Shown here: piece by piece, positions 8,104 through 16,998 of the stretch
How positions within the stretch are numbered: the stretch's first letter is position 1
Layout: every line of letters begins with the position of its first letter
Assembly (NCBI RefSeq): GCF_022458865.1
Contig: NZ_JAJNMU010000015.1
Span: 62,001 to 126,000 of the forward strand
Length of the DNA: 64,000 nucleotides
Direction: 5' to 3'
From: Paenibacillus periandrae
Lineage (GTDB): Bacteria > Bacillota > Bacilli > Paenibacillales > NBRC-103111
Translations under genes and position numbers: made by a program
The notes under the pieces: generated by a model
Databases searched by the model: none
Told to the model about the DNA's origin: nothing
What the model saw: only the letters and a program-made list of their open reading frames with translations

Positions 8104-11067
8104 ATGAGATCGAGGATTTGTCTAATGCTTGCCCTGCTTCTGTTAGCAGGTCTGCTTCCGAACACATGGAATGCTTCGATTGCATACGCAGGGAAATGGC
8201 AGGGAAGTGTAGGGTACTTAAATAATGACAGTTCTCCAGGAAGCGGTGTAATGGCGAACTTTGGTTACACCAATGCAGCGTATTTCGACTACTACAATCG
8301 TAGTATCGGCATCGACCTGCAATCGTCAAGGAGCTTCAATGAAATCAGGCTGATTGATGAGGACAGCACCAATCGCATTAACCACAGCTCGGATCTCACC
8401 ATTTATGTGAGCAATGATAATGTAACCTATACACAGCTAACAGGTTGGAGCTTCTGGAAGTCAGGCCAGTCTGTTGTCTTGCATAATTTCTCGGCCAATG
8501 CACGATATGTTAAGGTCCATTCCAATTTCACTGATGCAGGTGCTGCGGGAACCTGGCTGAAGCAATCCAACCTGCAAGCCATGCTGGAAGTGCTGCTCGT
8601 CACTCCGCATTCCGGTGCATATACGGGAACGGTTGGTTACCTGAACCAGGACATGAATCCGACTAGCGGTTCGATCGCTAATTGGGGTGCAGCTGTGGCA
8701 GCAGCACTGGATTACAACTATCGAAGCCTTGGCATCGATTTGGGTGTTATCCGAACGTTCAATACAATCGAATTGGTTGAAAGCCAAGGGCCTTCCAGAA
8801 TTGAGAAAACCGACTTGTCGGTATACGTCAGCAACGACAACATGAGTTATAGCAGGATAACCGACTGGGATTTTTTGAAGCTGGATCATACGCTTATTCT
8901 ATATAATTTGTCCGGTTCAGGAAGATACGTAAAAATTCATAATCATATAGATGATTTGGATTTTACATTTTCCAATACGAACCTGCAAAGCATGGTGTAT
9001 GTAACCAATCGTCCAGCCGGGGAATGGACAGCTGCGGGCGGGGGCACATGGGCTTATAAAAAGTCCGTGCAGGTGACTAATAGCACTGCAGCTTCTGTTG
9101 AAGACAGAGCTGTATATGTGACCAAAGCGGCTTTGGACACAAGTGGTCTGATTGCTGCCGGCAAGCTGCAGCAGGATTATCGCGACGTTCGCTTTGCTGA
9201 TACAGCGAATCGGGAGCTGGCTTATTACATGGATAGCAGCGGATTTTATATTCGTATTCCGGCTCTGGCTTCAGGCAGTTCAACCATTACGATGTATTAT
9301 GGTAATCCATCGGCCGAGTTTACAGGAGCGGGCCAGGAGGCTCTGCAGGTTGAATATGGGAATAAAACGTTGGTTGAGCATACGACCTCGCTGTTCAAGG
9401 ATAATGTGAAGCCTGAAAAGCTGGCTAATGGAGACATCATGATGGTTGCCAATACGGTCGGTTCCACAACAAGTGGTATCTACTCCAAATATTCCACAGA
9501 TGGCGGCCTTACTTGGACTGTTCCTTCGCCGATCATCAATCTTAATGATGCTGGACGGGATGAACCGGCAGCGCTATTTGTCGATCCGGCTACAGGCAAT
9601 GTGTTCCTATATTTCTATTCCTACTATGGGTATACGACGACCAATTGCCTGACAGCCGGTAACGCGTGCCGGAACGATCTATATTATGCGAAATCAACGG
9701 ACAACGGTCATACCTTTGCCCAGCCTGTAAAAATCGATACGGGTACGCTTGTTTACAATGGTGTTACCTATCCAATTAATTATAATGTCACTTATACGAA
9801 TCCGATCAAGCTGGTGAATGGGGACTGGATCTTTCCTTTCGTTTACGTCAAAGCACCTGACGGATCGCTGGCAACCAGTGTACTCTATTCGACCGATCAG
9901 GGGGTCACGTGGACCAAGAGTGTCAGCCAGCTTTCTGTCACCTCAAGTGGCGGCGAAGGCGGACTTTCAGAGCCGTCTATTGTTCAACTGAATAATGGAA
10001 ACTTATTGATGTATATGCGTCAGCAGGTCTCCGATAAATACAGACTGGCCCAAAGCACCTCGACGGATAATGGCCGGACGTGGTCTGCGCCAACCGATGC
10101 ACCTGTATTTTCATCCAATACAATGTCGGTTATGACACGCCACACGAATCATGATATTTTGCTGCTATGGCCAGGCAACAACAGCTTTGGTGGAACCAGC
10201 TATCTGCGTAATCCACTTACACTAGCCTACAGTTCGGATGAAGCTGCAACGTGGAGAGGTATGCGTGATATTTTAGGTCGAACCCGTCTTTCCGAAGCCG
10301 CGGTTAATCCGACCAAACGTATAGCCACACAGCCATCTACGGTCAAGGTGGATTCGGATACGTATTTATTCGGCTGGTGGGGCAATTCATTAACGACAGC
10401 ACAAACGATCAGAATCGAGGATTTCAATCGTTATTTGTACCGTTCGCATGGCGTCTTGGACGATTTTGAGTATACCGATTTAAAAAATGATTATTGGTGG
10501 AAACTGGGCGACACCGTGGAAGTCAGCAGTAATCAATCCCGGAGCGGAGCAAGCTCTTTACGGCTCTTCGATAACAATACTTCGACTTTGACAGCTGGCA
10601 GCCGACTTTTCCCTGCAATGAGAAAAGGGACCGTCAAATTCAGTGTATACGCGAACCAGCTTTCCAACCTGTTTAGCTTCTCGTTACGTGAACCGTATTC
10701 CTATGTTCACAACGCACCTGGAACCATATTCCAGTTTATGCTGGAAACCGATGGATCATTGAAGGTATACAATACCGCTGGCAGCCGTGTTGAGCTTCCG
10801 GTTCCGACAGATTTGGCAACAGGAGTCTGGTATGATATCGAATTGAGATTCGATGTGCCCGCCAAACAAATAGGGGTATGGGTGAACGGCAGCTTTAAAG
10901 GCAATGCAGCAAACTATTGGACGGGGGATCAAATCACCCATTTCAATATAGCTTCGGGAAGCACGGCGGGTACAGGCACGGATGTATATATCGATAATCT
11001 GAGCATACAGGATACAGAAATTGCCCTACCAACAGCAGGGACGATTGGACCGGAGCAAGCGATTTAA
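8104..11067 (+). CDS. Secreted sialidase-fold (Asp-box beta-propeller) multidomain protein
   Basis: 987 residues. A signal peptide (R-S-R, then a Leu-rich core ending A-Y-A-G near residue 31) indicates export. Two related discoidin-like modules (~31-165 and ~168-300, each starting G-x-V-G-Y-L-N) are followed by a DUF2341-like domain (~315-395). Next comes a beta-propeller (~405-790) with five Asp boxes (S-T-D-x-G-x-T-W/F and one degenerate S-S-D copy), and a LamG-like C-terminal jelly roll (~795-975). The propeller keeps E-P-S-I-V-Q-L and M-R-Q, but the usual F/Y-R-I-P arginine motif reads K-P-E-K. It may therefore be an exo-glycosidase or lyase of the BNR class rather than a classical sialidase. 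No wall anchor is seen. It is controlled by operator site 4. Confidence 0.8.
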   Translation: MRSRICLMLALLLLAGLLPNTWNASIAYAGKWQGSVGYLNNDSSPGSGVMANFGYTNAAYFDYYNRSIGIDLQSSRSFNEIRLIDEDSTNRINHSSDLTIYVSNDNVTYTQLTGWSFWKSGQSVVLHNFSANARYVKVHSNFTDAGAAGTWLKQSNLQAMLEVLLVTPHSGAYTGTVGYLNQDMNPTSGSIANWGAAVAAALDYNYRSLGIDLGVIRTFNTIELVESQGPSRIEKTDLSVYVSNDNMSYSRITDWDFLKLDHTLILYNLSGSGRYVKIHNHIDDLDFTFSNTNLQSMVYVTNRPAGEWTAAGGGTWAYKKSVQVTNSTAASVEDRAVYVTKAALDTSGLIAAGKLQQDYRDVRFADTANRELAYYMDSSGFYIRIPALASGSSTITMYYGNPSAEFTGAGQEALQVEYGNKTLVEHTTSLFKDNVKPEKLANGDIMMVANTVGSTTSGIYSKYSTDGGLTWTVPSPIINLNDAGRDEPAALFVDPATGNVFLYFYSYYGYTTTNCLTAGNACRNDLYYAKSTDNGHTFAQPVKIDTGTLVYNGVTYPINYNVTYTNPIKLVNGDWIFPFVYVKAPDGSLATSVLYSTDQGVTWTKSVSQLSVTSSGGEGGLSEPSIVQLNNGNLLMYMRQQVSDKYRLAQSTSTDNGRTWSAPTDAPVFSSNTMSVMTRHTNHDILLLWPGNNSFGGTSYLRNPLTLAYSSDEAATWRGMRDILGRTRLSEAAVNPTKRIATQPSTVKVDSDTYLFGWWGNSLTTAQTIRIEDFNRYLYRSHGVLDDFEYTDLKNDYWWKLGDTVEVSSNQSRSGASSLRLFDNNTSTLTAGSRLFPAMRKGTVKFSVYANQLSNLFSFSLREPYSYVHNAPGTIFQFMLETDGSLKVYNTAGSRVELPVPTDLATGVWYDIELRFDVPAKQIGVWVNGSFKGNAANYWTGDQITHFNIASGSTAGTGTDVYIDNLSIQDTEIALPTAGTIGPEQAI

Positions 11068-11183
11068 GTCTACGAGTTACTTCCTGATGGGCAGACGCGA
11101 TGGGTAAAGCTAGAAAACTACAATACCGTAACACGGCGATGCTACTATTTTACATTTAACATTAGAAAGGACGATGTTATTTC

Positions 11184-11576
11184 ATGTCCATTTCCATTCA
11201 TGCGAGTAAAGCACCGCAATTTCCACTACCGTTCTCCCATGCCATTCGTGCCGGAGATTTCCTCTACGTGTCCGGTCAGGTAGGGGTTAATCCGGACACG
11301 CTTGAGGTGTCCGGTACGACAATAGAGGAACAGACGGAGCAGTGTATCCGTAATGTCGGCGCGATTCTGGAAGCGGCTGGCGTCAGCTTCGATCATGTTG
11401 TGAAGACGAATGCTTTTCTGTCCCGTGCAGAGGATATTCCTGCTTATAATCAAGCCTACAAGAAAATAGTAGCTGCCCCATATCCAGCGCGAACAACGGT
11501 TGTTAGCGGTATTGGATCTTACCTGATTGAGATTGATGTCATTGCTTATATTCCTTCCCCAAGAAGCAATGCCTGA
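11184..11576 (+). CDS. ridA: RidA-family enamine/imine deaminase
   Basis: 130 residues, the usual size of the trimeric RidA/YjgF enzymes that hydrolyse 2-aminoacrylate and related enamines released by PLP lyases. The G-D-F-L-Y-V-S-G-Q motif is at 24-32, the carboxylate-binding Arg103 in P-A-R-T-T, and Glu116 in I-E-I-D. The ATG at 11184 follows AGAAAGGACG. Its location with a fold-type II PLP lyase and an aminotransferase suggests a dedicated copy that clears or processes the enamine made in this pathway. Confidence 0.9.
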   Translation: MSISIHASKAPQFPLPFSHAIRAGDFLYVSGQVGVNPDTLEVSGTTIEEQTEQCIRNVGAILEAAGVSFDHVVKTNAFLSRAEDIPAYNQAYKKIVAAPYPARTTVVSGIGSYLIEIDVIAYIPSPRSNA

Positions 11577-11602
11577 TCGGGATATGAAGGAGGTATCTGG
11601 AA

Positions 11603-13075
11603 GTGAAGCCAAGAGCTCTAAAAATAGCCGTTGCAGGCCTTTATCATGAGACCAATACGTTTGCTCCGGGAACGACCGGATTAACCGCTTTTTCTGCCGA
11701 GTACGTGTTGGGAAGCGAATTATTTTACCAGCGCTACGAGCATACTCAAACCTCAATGGGCGGTGTTATTGCAGCCGCCCGCAGTGTTGGGGCAGATTTA
11801 GCCGTTGGGTTGTATACGGCGGCTACACCAAGCGGCATGGTCGAAACGGCAGCGGCCGAAGCCTTGCTGAGTGATATCGTGCATTCGATAGACGATAACA
11901 TAGACGGGCTGATCCTGATTTTACATGGAGCGATGGTTGGAGAAGCGATTCCGGATATGGAAGCCGAGCTGCTTGGACGCCTGCGAGAGCGTATGGGAGT
12001 CGGACTGCCGATTGCAGTTACGTTGGATTTACATGCGAATATCAGCGTCGAAATGACGGAAAAGACCGATATTCTGGTCGGTTACGATACGTACCCTCAT
12101 GTGGATATGTTTGATAGGGCCGCAGAGGCCTTTCAATTGCTTGTGAGGATGATACAGGGCGAGATCAGGCCGGTGCGGGCATTCGGTGCCGCGAATATGC
12201 TGGTCATTCCTCAAGGAATGCTGACCGATCAAGGAATGATGAAAGAAGTAATGGGGCTGGCTTTTGCCATCGAAAATGATAATAAGGTATTAAACGTAAC
12301 CGTAGCTGGAGGATTTCCCTACAGTGATGTACCTGCAGCCGGTATGTCCTTTGTCGTGACGACTGATGGTGACGAGGGGCTGGCTAAATATTATGCTGCT
12401 AGTCTTGTCCAGGCCGCATGGTCACGTCGGGAGGGTTTTACTGTAAGCTTCGTTCCTCCAGCAGATGCGGTGGCTTTAGCTGCGGTCAATCCAGAAGGCC
12501 CGGTAATTCTAACCGATGGATCTGACAATGTAGGTGGTGGGGCTCCAGGTGACGCCACGCATATCCTGCAGCACTTGACGAATTTGCCTTGTAAATCGCT
12601 CATCGTTATGTGTGACCCGCAGGCTGCGCAGCAAGCACATGAAATCGGTACAGGGGGCGTGTTCCATGGGCAAGTGGGCGGTAGGCATGACACGCTTCAC
12701 GGACAGCCTGTTGAACTGAAGGGACAGATCCGTCTATTGTTCGATGGTCTTTATCATCATGTTGGTCCTTATATGACCGGCCAGCTTGCTGATATGGGAC
12801 GAACGGCGGTTATAGTATGCGGTAATTTAACTGTAGTCGTAACGGAAAAGCGGACACCACCATGGGATTTGGGTCATCTGCGTTATATAGGTATATGGCC
12901 TGAGGATTACCATATTATTGTTGTTAAATCGGCAATTGCCTGGCAAACCGCGCTTGGGGCATTCGCCAAACGTGTTATTCATGTAGATACACCAGGCTGC
13001 TGCTCGGCTAATCTAAGCCATTTCGATTATCAATACGTGAAAAGACCGATCTATCCCCTGGATAAACAAGCATAA
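11603..13075 (+). CDS. M81-family (MlrC-type) metallohydrolase
   Basis: 490 residues, usual for the family. It starts at GTG behind AAGGAGGTATCTGG, 26 bases after ridA. The N-terminal domain has the signature H-E-T-N-T-F (15-20), an H-G-A-M segment, and D-L-H-A-N with Y-P-H-V-D, which supply metal ligands. The MlrC C-terminal domain begins near D-N-V-G-G-G-A-P-G-D. The family was defined by the peptidase that degrades linearised microcystin, and most members have unknown substrates. By context it may hydrolyse an amide or peptide bond in the compound degraded by this cluster. Confidence 0.88.
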   Translation: MKPRALKIAVAGLYHETNTFAPGTTGLTAFSAEYVLGSELFYQRYEHTQTSMGGVIAAARSVGADLAVGLYTAATPSGMVETAAAEALLSDIVHSIDDNIDGLILILHGAMVGEAIPDMEAELLGRLRERMGVGLPIAVTLDLHANISVEMTEKTDILVGYDTYPHVDMFDRAAEAFQLLVRMIQGEIRPVRAFGAANMLVIPQGMLTDQGMMKEVMGLAFAIENDNKVLNVTVAGGFPYSDVPAAGMSFVVTTDGDEGLAKYYAASLVQAAWSRREGFTVSFVPPADAVALAAVNPEGPVILTDGSDNVGGGAPGDATHILQHLTNLPCKSLIVMCDPQAAQQAHEIGTGGVFHGQVGGRHDTLHGQPVELKGQIRLLFDGLYHHVGPYMTGQLADMGRTAVIVCGNLTVVVTEKRTPPWDLGHLRYIGIWPEDYHIIVVKSAIAWQTALGAFAKRVIHVDTPGCCSANLSHFDYQYVKRPIYPLDKQA

Positions 13076-13132
13076 GGAAAACAAGACGCTAGATCATGAT
13101 GCATAATGTAAAAATAAAGGAGGATACACGGC

Positions 13133-14443
13133 TTGAGTCCATATATAACGGAAAAATCGGCACAAAAATTTAACGAGTCCAAGCAATTTTTGGCGGGTGG
13201 GGTGGCCAGCTCATTGCGTGCTGCTATGAGGCCTGTACCGCTGTTTGTTGAAAAAGCATTCGGCTCCCGAATTGTCGATGTGGACGGTAACACCTATATC
13301 GACTATTTGCTTGCCTACGGTCCGCTTATACTTGGTCATGCACATCCTGCCCTGATTGCCAGCGTGAATGATGCTTCACAGCGCGGCGTAACCTACGGAT
13401 TGCAGCATGACGGGGAAATTCAGTTGGCCAGAAGGCTGACACAAATATTACCATGCGCGGACAAGGTTGCACTTAGCGGCTCGGGAACGGAAGCCGTGAT
13501 GCTGGCCCTTCGGCTTGCACGAGCCTATAACGGTAAACGGAAAATCGTTCGTTTTCACGGTCATTATCACGGCTGGTCGGACAGCATTTTCACCTCGTTT
13601 CCAAGCCCCGATATGCATACTCTAGCTAACAAAGCAGAGAATCTTACACCGCCTGGAACTGAAGGTCAAAGTGAAAACAGTCTGGAGGATATAATACTGC
13701 TGCCATGGAATGATGCTGAAGCTCTGGAATTGGTGCTCAGGCAGCAGCAGCACGAAATTGCTGCAGTCATTTCTGAGCCGGTTATGTGCAATTCAGGCTG
13801 CCTTATGCCCAAGCCTGGTTATCTGGAGCACATGCGTGCACTGACACAGGAGCTTGGCATCGTGATGATTCTCGATGAGGTCATCACGGGCTTCCGTGTC
13901 GGATTGGGTGGAGCGCACGGTCGATTCGGTCTGATGCCGGATCTTGTTACTATCGGCAAAGCGATGGGCTGTGGTATTGCAATTAGCGGCGTTGCTGGTT
14001 CGAGGGAGCTGCTTGAACAAATTGATCAGGGTAAGGTCAGTCATCTTGGGACCTTAAACGGTAATGGATTGGCGACAGCCGCCGCGCTGGCGACGATAAC
14101 AGAGCTTTCTCGTGAAGAAGAGCAACACTACATCAAGCTGGAGCAAACCGGAACGGATCTGGCCAACGGGATTCGTGAGCTGCTTGCTTTGCATCAAATT
14201 CCAGGCGTTGTGAATCAACTCGGACCTGTATTTCATATGATGTTTACTCATGAACAGCAGGTGGAGGATTTCGACGCTTTTAACAAGCGCGATGCGGCCA
14301 AATATTCAAAGTTTGCCGAATTAATGCTGGAGGCAGGCGTACTTGTCCGCACCAGCGGTTTGTGGTACGTATCGACAGAGCATTCGGCTGTGGATGTACG
14401 CGATACACTGAAAGCTGTTGAGCAATCGCTTGTTAAATTGTAA
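13133..14443 (+). CDS. Class III aminotransferase, glutamate-1-semialdehyde aminomutase type
   Basis: 436 residues, starting at TTG behind AAAGGAGG (no closer ATG). PLP site: F-H-G-H-Y-H-G-W at 141-148, D-E-V at 248-250, and Lys276 in T-I-G-K-A-M-G, which forms the internal aldimine. The sequence is of the HemL type, but its place at the end of a catabolic operon and the TTG start argue against the housekeeping heme gene. It probably moves an amino group to or from an intermediate of the pathway. A strong terminator follows after 15 bases. Confidence 0.85.
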   Translation: MSPYITEKSAQKFNESKQFLAGGVASSLRAAMRPVPLFVEKAFGSRIVDVDGNTYIDYLLAYGPLILGHAHPALIASVNDASQRGVTYGLQHDGEIQLARRLTQILPCADKVALSGSGTEAVMLALRLARAYNGKRKIVRFHGHYHGWSDSIFTSFPSPDMHTLANKAENLTPPGTEGQSENSLEDIILLPWNDAEALELVLRQQQHEIAAVISEPVMCNSGCLMPKPGYLEHMRALTQELGIVMILDEVITGFRVGLGGAHGRFGLMPDLVTIGKAMGCGIAISGVAGSRELLEQIDQGKVSHLGTLNGNGLATAAALATITELSREEEQHYIKLEQTGTDLANGIRELLALHQIPGVVNQLGPVFHMMFTHEQQVEDFDAFNKRDAAKYSKFAELMLEAGVLVRTSGLWYVSTEHSAVDVRDTLKAVEQSLVKL

Positions 14444-14458
14444 TCATGCTAGTTCTTC

Positions 14459-14497
14459 AAGCTTCCAGACCCATAGTAATGGGTTTAGGAAGCTTTT
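14459..14497 (+). terminator. Rho-independent terminator closing the catabolic cluster
   Basis: Hairpin with outer stem GCTTCC/GGAAGC, a small internal loop, inner stem ACCCAT/ATGGGT and an AGTA loop, followed by TTTT. It lies directly after the aminotransferase stop. Confidence 0.85.
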
Positions 14498-14573
14498 GTA
14501 TGTAGGTAAAAAGCAGATTTGGATCATAGCTCAGAGACCGCCGCGGCAGTTTTTTTGAACGATTTTTATGTTC

Positions 14574-15449
14574 TTATTGAGCTTCCTTTTGAAGGGATTT
14601 CCAGTATTCCCACGCTTTTAAGTAATCTTCCAAATCATGTGGGTGGTGTTGTATACAAATCCCAATACGGCAATAAAGTTGAAAGATTACTTCTTTAATA
14701 AGCCTTGATCTCTCCACAGGTTCATAGTTAAGTGAAGAGTAAGCTGCGATCAAAGTTTCCAGATTCAAATCGTCAGGAGAGGAGCAAAAAGCGTAAGTGA
14801 AATCATATAACACAGGACCAATCATCGGTGAAGGATCAATAACACCTATTAACGAGTTGTCGTGAAATACAAAATTATGAACACCTGCATCTCCGTGCAG
14901 CAAAAACCTGGCTTCATGCTCTTCGCATGCCGAAATATGTTCAGCAATTGATTTTACTCTATTATAATCCTCAATACTTAAAAGGTTTCCCCAATTATTT
15001 CTCGTATCCTGCAGACTCCGATAATTCCATTCACGCCAAGAATGAATCGGCTTATGCAGTCTTCCCCACTGGTCCGTAAGTAGAGATTTTTCATAATGAT
15101 TGAAAAACCTTTTGACTAAAAGAGTCAACCAGTCTATTTTTAAACCGCGATTATAATGAGTAGTCCCCGCTATATAGGAATACACAATATACGCTTTTTC
15201 AGGATCAGTATAGATGATTGTAGGTACAAGACCAATATGCCGATAAGTATAAAGAAATTGTTCAGACAAAGTAATTTGCTGTGGATGATCTATTTTCAGA
15301 ACGTACTTTACCTCGTTGTGCTCTGACAGAATATAAACAAGCCCATCGGTAGTTCCTGTCTTATTATTCATTACAATATCCACGTTATTCAGTATGCCTT
15401 TTTCATGAAGACTAGAGATAATACTGTTAATATCCGGCTTATGCCACAT
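14574..15449 (-). CDS. Aminoglycoside phosphotransferase (APH)-family kinase
   Basis: 291 residues. The kinase-like catalytic loop H-G-D-A-G-V-H-N at 185-192 and the metal-binding I-D-P at 204-206 are the APH family signature. The N-lobe has V-L-K near residue 51 as the probable ATP lysine. Start ATG behind AGGGGAAATGAAAG. It is a single gene convergent with the catabolic cluster. Family members phosphorylate aminoglycosides, macrolides, choline or homoserine. No specific resistance subtype is recognisable, so the substrate is open. Confidence 0.8.
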   Translation of the reverse strand: MWHKPDINSIISSLHEKGILNNVDIVMNNKTGTTDGLVYILSEHNEVKYVLKIDHPQQITLSEQFLYTYRHIGLVPTIIYTDPEKAYIVYSYIAGTTHYNRGLKIDWLTLLVKRFFNHYEKSLLTDQWGRLHKPIHSWREWNYRSLQDTRNNWGNLLSIEDYNRVKSIAEHISACEEHEARFLLHGDAGVHNFVFHDNSLIGVIDPSPMIGPVLYDFTYAFCSSPDDLNLETLIAAYSSLNYEPVERSRLIKEVIFQLYCRIGICIQHHPHDLEDYLKAWEYWKSLQKEAQ

Positions 15450-15670
15450 CTTTCATTTCCCCTATCGATTAGATGACTCTGAAATTTGGATGAACGGAAA
15501 TATTTCCCATTCTATTTGATGATAGGATTGATTTGAAGGGAGTTCAAGATAAAGTTCCGTTTTAATGAACTGTTTTTTAATGTGCCTTTCAATTATTGTT
15601 GTCAAATTATAACAATTTGTTTATTCTTAATTGCATAGCTATATTCATGTTAGGGAAAGAGGTGTTAACA

Positions 15671-16402
15671 TTGGCAGCATCTTGTATTGGTGAACTACGT
15701 GAAATCCATCGATTTCCAGTAAAGTCATTCGCAGGCGAACGTTTAGAGAGTGGCACAATCGAGAGATACGGATTGTATGGCGACCGCTGTTATGCTTTTA
15801 TAGATGAAACCAAGGAAGGATGGGATAGCTTTATTACCGCAAGAAGCATCCCTGAAATGCTCGGTTATAAGGCGGAGCTCATAGGTGAAGGATCGGAAAA
15901 TGAGTTTCCTAATATTCATGTAACCTCACCGGTTGGGCGGCACTTTACATGGAATGAAGCTCTGCTGGATGAAATACAAAGGTTTTCCAAGAAAAAGATA
16001 ACGATGCACAGCTATGATCCCCAGAAGTCCGACCTCTTGGCTGTTGATGCGAGCAGTATTCTGATTGTCACAACAACCTCATTACGTAAGCTTGAAGAGA
16101 TCTGGGGCAATAGATTGGATTTGCGTCGGTTTAGAGCGAACTTCATTGTGGCCTTAGATGACGAATCAATCGATGAAAGCGACTGGATTGGAAAGCGATT
16201 AGTCGTGGGCGATACACATTTACAAGTAGATAAGTATTGTCGCCGTTGTTCCATGATTACAATTGATCCTGATACACTGAAGCATGATACTTCTCTATTG
16301 AGGAAAGTAAATGAGGAGATGAATTTGAACTTTGGCGTGTATGCTTCTGTAGCACAGGTGGGCCAGATTCATGTAGGTGATAAAGTATATCTAACTCATT
16401 GA
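15671..16402 (+). CDS. MOSC domain-containing protein
   Basis: 243 residues from a TTG at 15671 preceded by AAAGAGGTG; an ATG 24 bases upstream lacks a site. The N-terminal MOSC beta-barrel has R-F-P-V-K-S and Y-G-L-Y-G-D-R. The MOSC domain has the R-F-R-x-N segment and a conserved Cys in R-R-C-S-M, the proposed sulfur/molybdenum cofactor ligand. Relatives (YiiM, YcbX) act in molybdenum-cofactor-dependent N-hydroxy compound reduction. It stands alone and the partner is not in the window. Confidence 0.82.
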   Translation: MAASCIGELREIHRFPVKSFAGERLESGTIERYGLYGDRCYAFIDETKEGWDSFITARSIPEMLGYKAELIGEGSENEFPNIHVTSPVGRHFTWNEALLDEIQRFSKKKITMHSYDPQKSDLLAVDASSILIVTTTSLRKLEEIWGNRLDLRRFRANFIVALDDESIDESDWIGKRLVVGDTHLQVDKYCRRCSMITIDPDTLKHDTSLLRKVNEEMNLNFGVYASVAQVGQIHVGDKVYLTH

Positions 16403-16425
16403 AAATAGCGAGGAGTCACTCGTTG

Positions 16426-16479
16426 ATGAAAATAAGAAAGTTTCAGGATTCCGATATCAATCAGATCGATTGGTGTTAA
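16426..16479 (+). pseudogene. GNAT acetyltransferase remnant (N-terminal 17 codons)
   Basis: An ATG behind GCGAGGAGTC opens a 17-codon frame reading M-K-I-R-K-F-Q-D-S-D-I-N-Q-I, which looks like the first strand and helix of a GNAT acetyltransferase, then hits TAA. No continuation is visible in the following 110 bases in any frame. It is most likely the stump of a deleted gene. A functional micropeptide is less likely. Confidence 0.5.
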
Positions 16480-16601
16480 GTTGGTTAATTTTAAAATGAC
16501 TAAACAATTCTCGAACTAAACGAATAAGTTGATTGCGTATAATTTAAGCATTTATAATGTAAGGATGATATACAGTCTTTCGTTAAGGGGAGATGGATAC
16601 A

Positions 16602-16931
16602 ATGAGTACAATTAGCTTTAATGTCAACATCGCGCCTTTGGCGGCTTTGAATTTAGTTAAAGACAACCAAAACGCTGATCTCGTACATGAAGAGTATCAC
16701 AATGTGGGTCAGGATAAGCTTATCGGCACCCAGATTTATGAAAAATATTATTTTAGATCTAAAAATCGTGCGGCGCTTATTGTTATTATCGATAATTTAA
16801 AGGGTACTACCAACGTGAGGGCTATTGCTACAGGAAGCTCTGAAGGATTGATTTTCAATTTCGATTGGGGTGCTGCAGACGACTTTGCTTCTTCAGTAGA
16901 AAATATTTTAGATCCTTATATTATCGAATAA
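16602..16931 (+). CDS. Small DUF6054-like protein
   Basis: 109 residues from the ATG at 16602, eight bases after AAGGGGAG. The ATG nine bases earlier touches the Shine-Dalgarno sequence. The sequence (F-N-V-N-I-A-P-L near the start, Y-Y-F-R-S-K-N-R-A-A-L in the middle, ending D-P-Y-I-I-E) resembles DUF6054 proteins of Firmicutes. No membrane segment or catalytic motif is visible. It looks like a single beta-rich domain of unknown function. It is a lone gene between GNAT-related sequences. Confidence 0.6.
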   Translation: MSTISFNVNIAPLAALNLVKDNQNADLVHEEYHNVGQDKLIGTQIYEKYYFRSKNRAALIVIIDNLKGTTNVRAIATGSSEGLIFNFDWGAADDFASSVENILDPYIIE

Positions 16932-16998
16932 GGCTAAACAATGATTGCTCGATATCGATTATTTTAAATACGGCTGCCGTTTATAAAGGAGTACATCA

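Noticed and set aside
7033..11067. Canonical sialic acid (nan) operon
   Set aside because: Only the aldolase and a sialidase-fold protein are present; nanE, nanK, nagA and nagB are absent and the sialidase motif is altered.
13133..14443. Housekeeping hemL for heme synthesis
   Set aside because: No other heme genes are nearby; it starts with TTG at the end of a catabolic operon, so a pathway aminotransferase is more likely.
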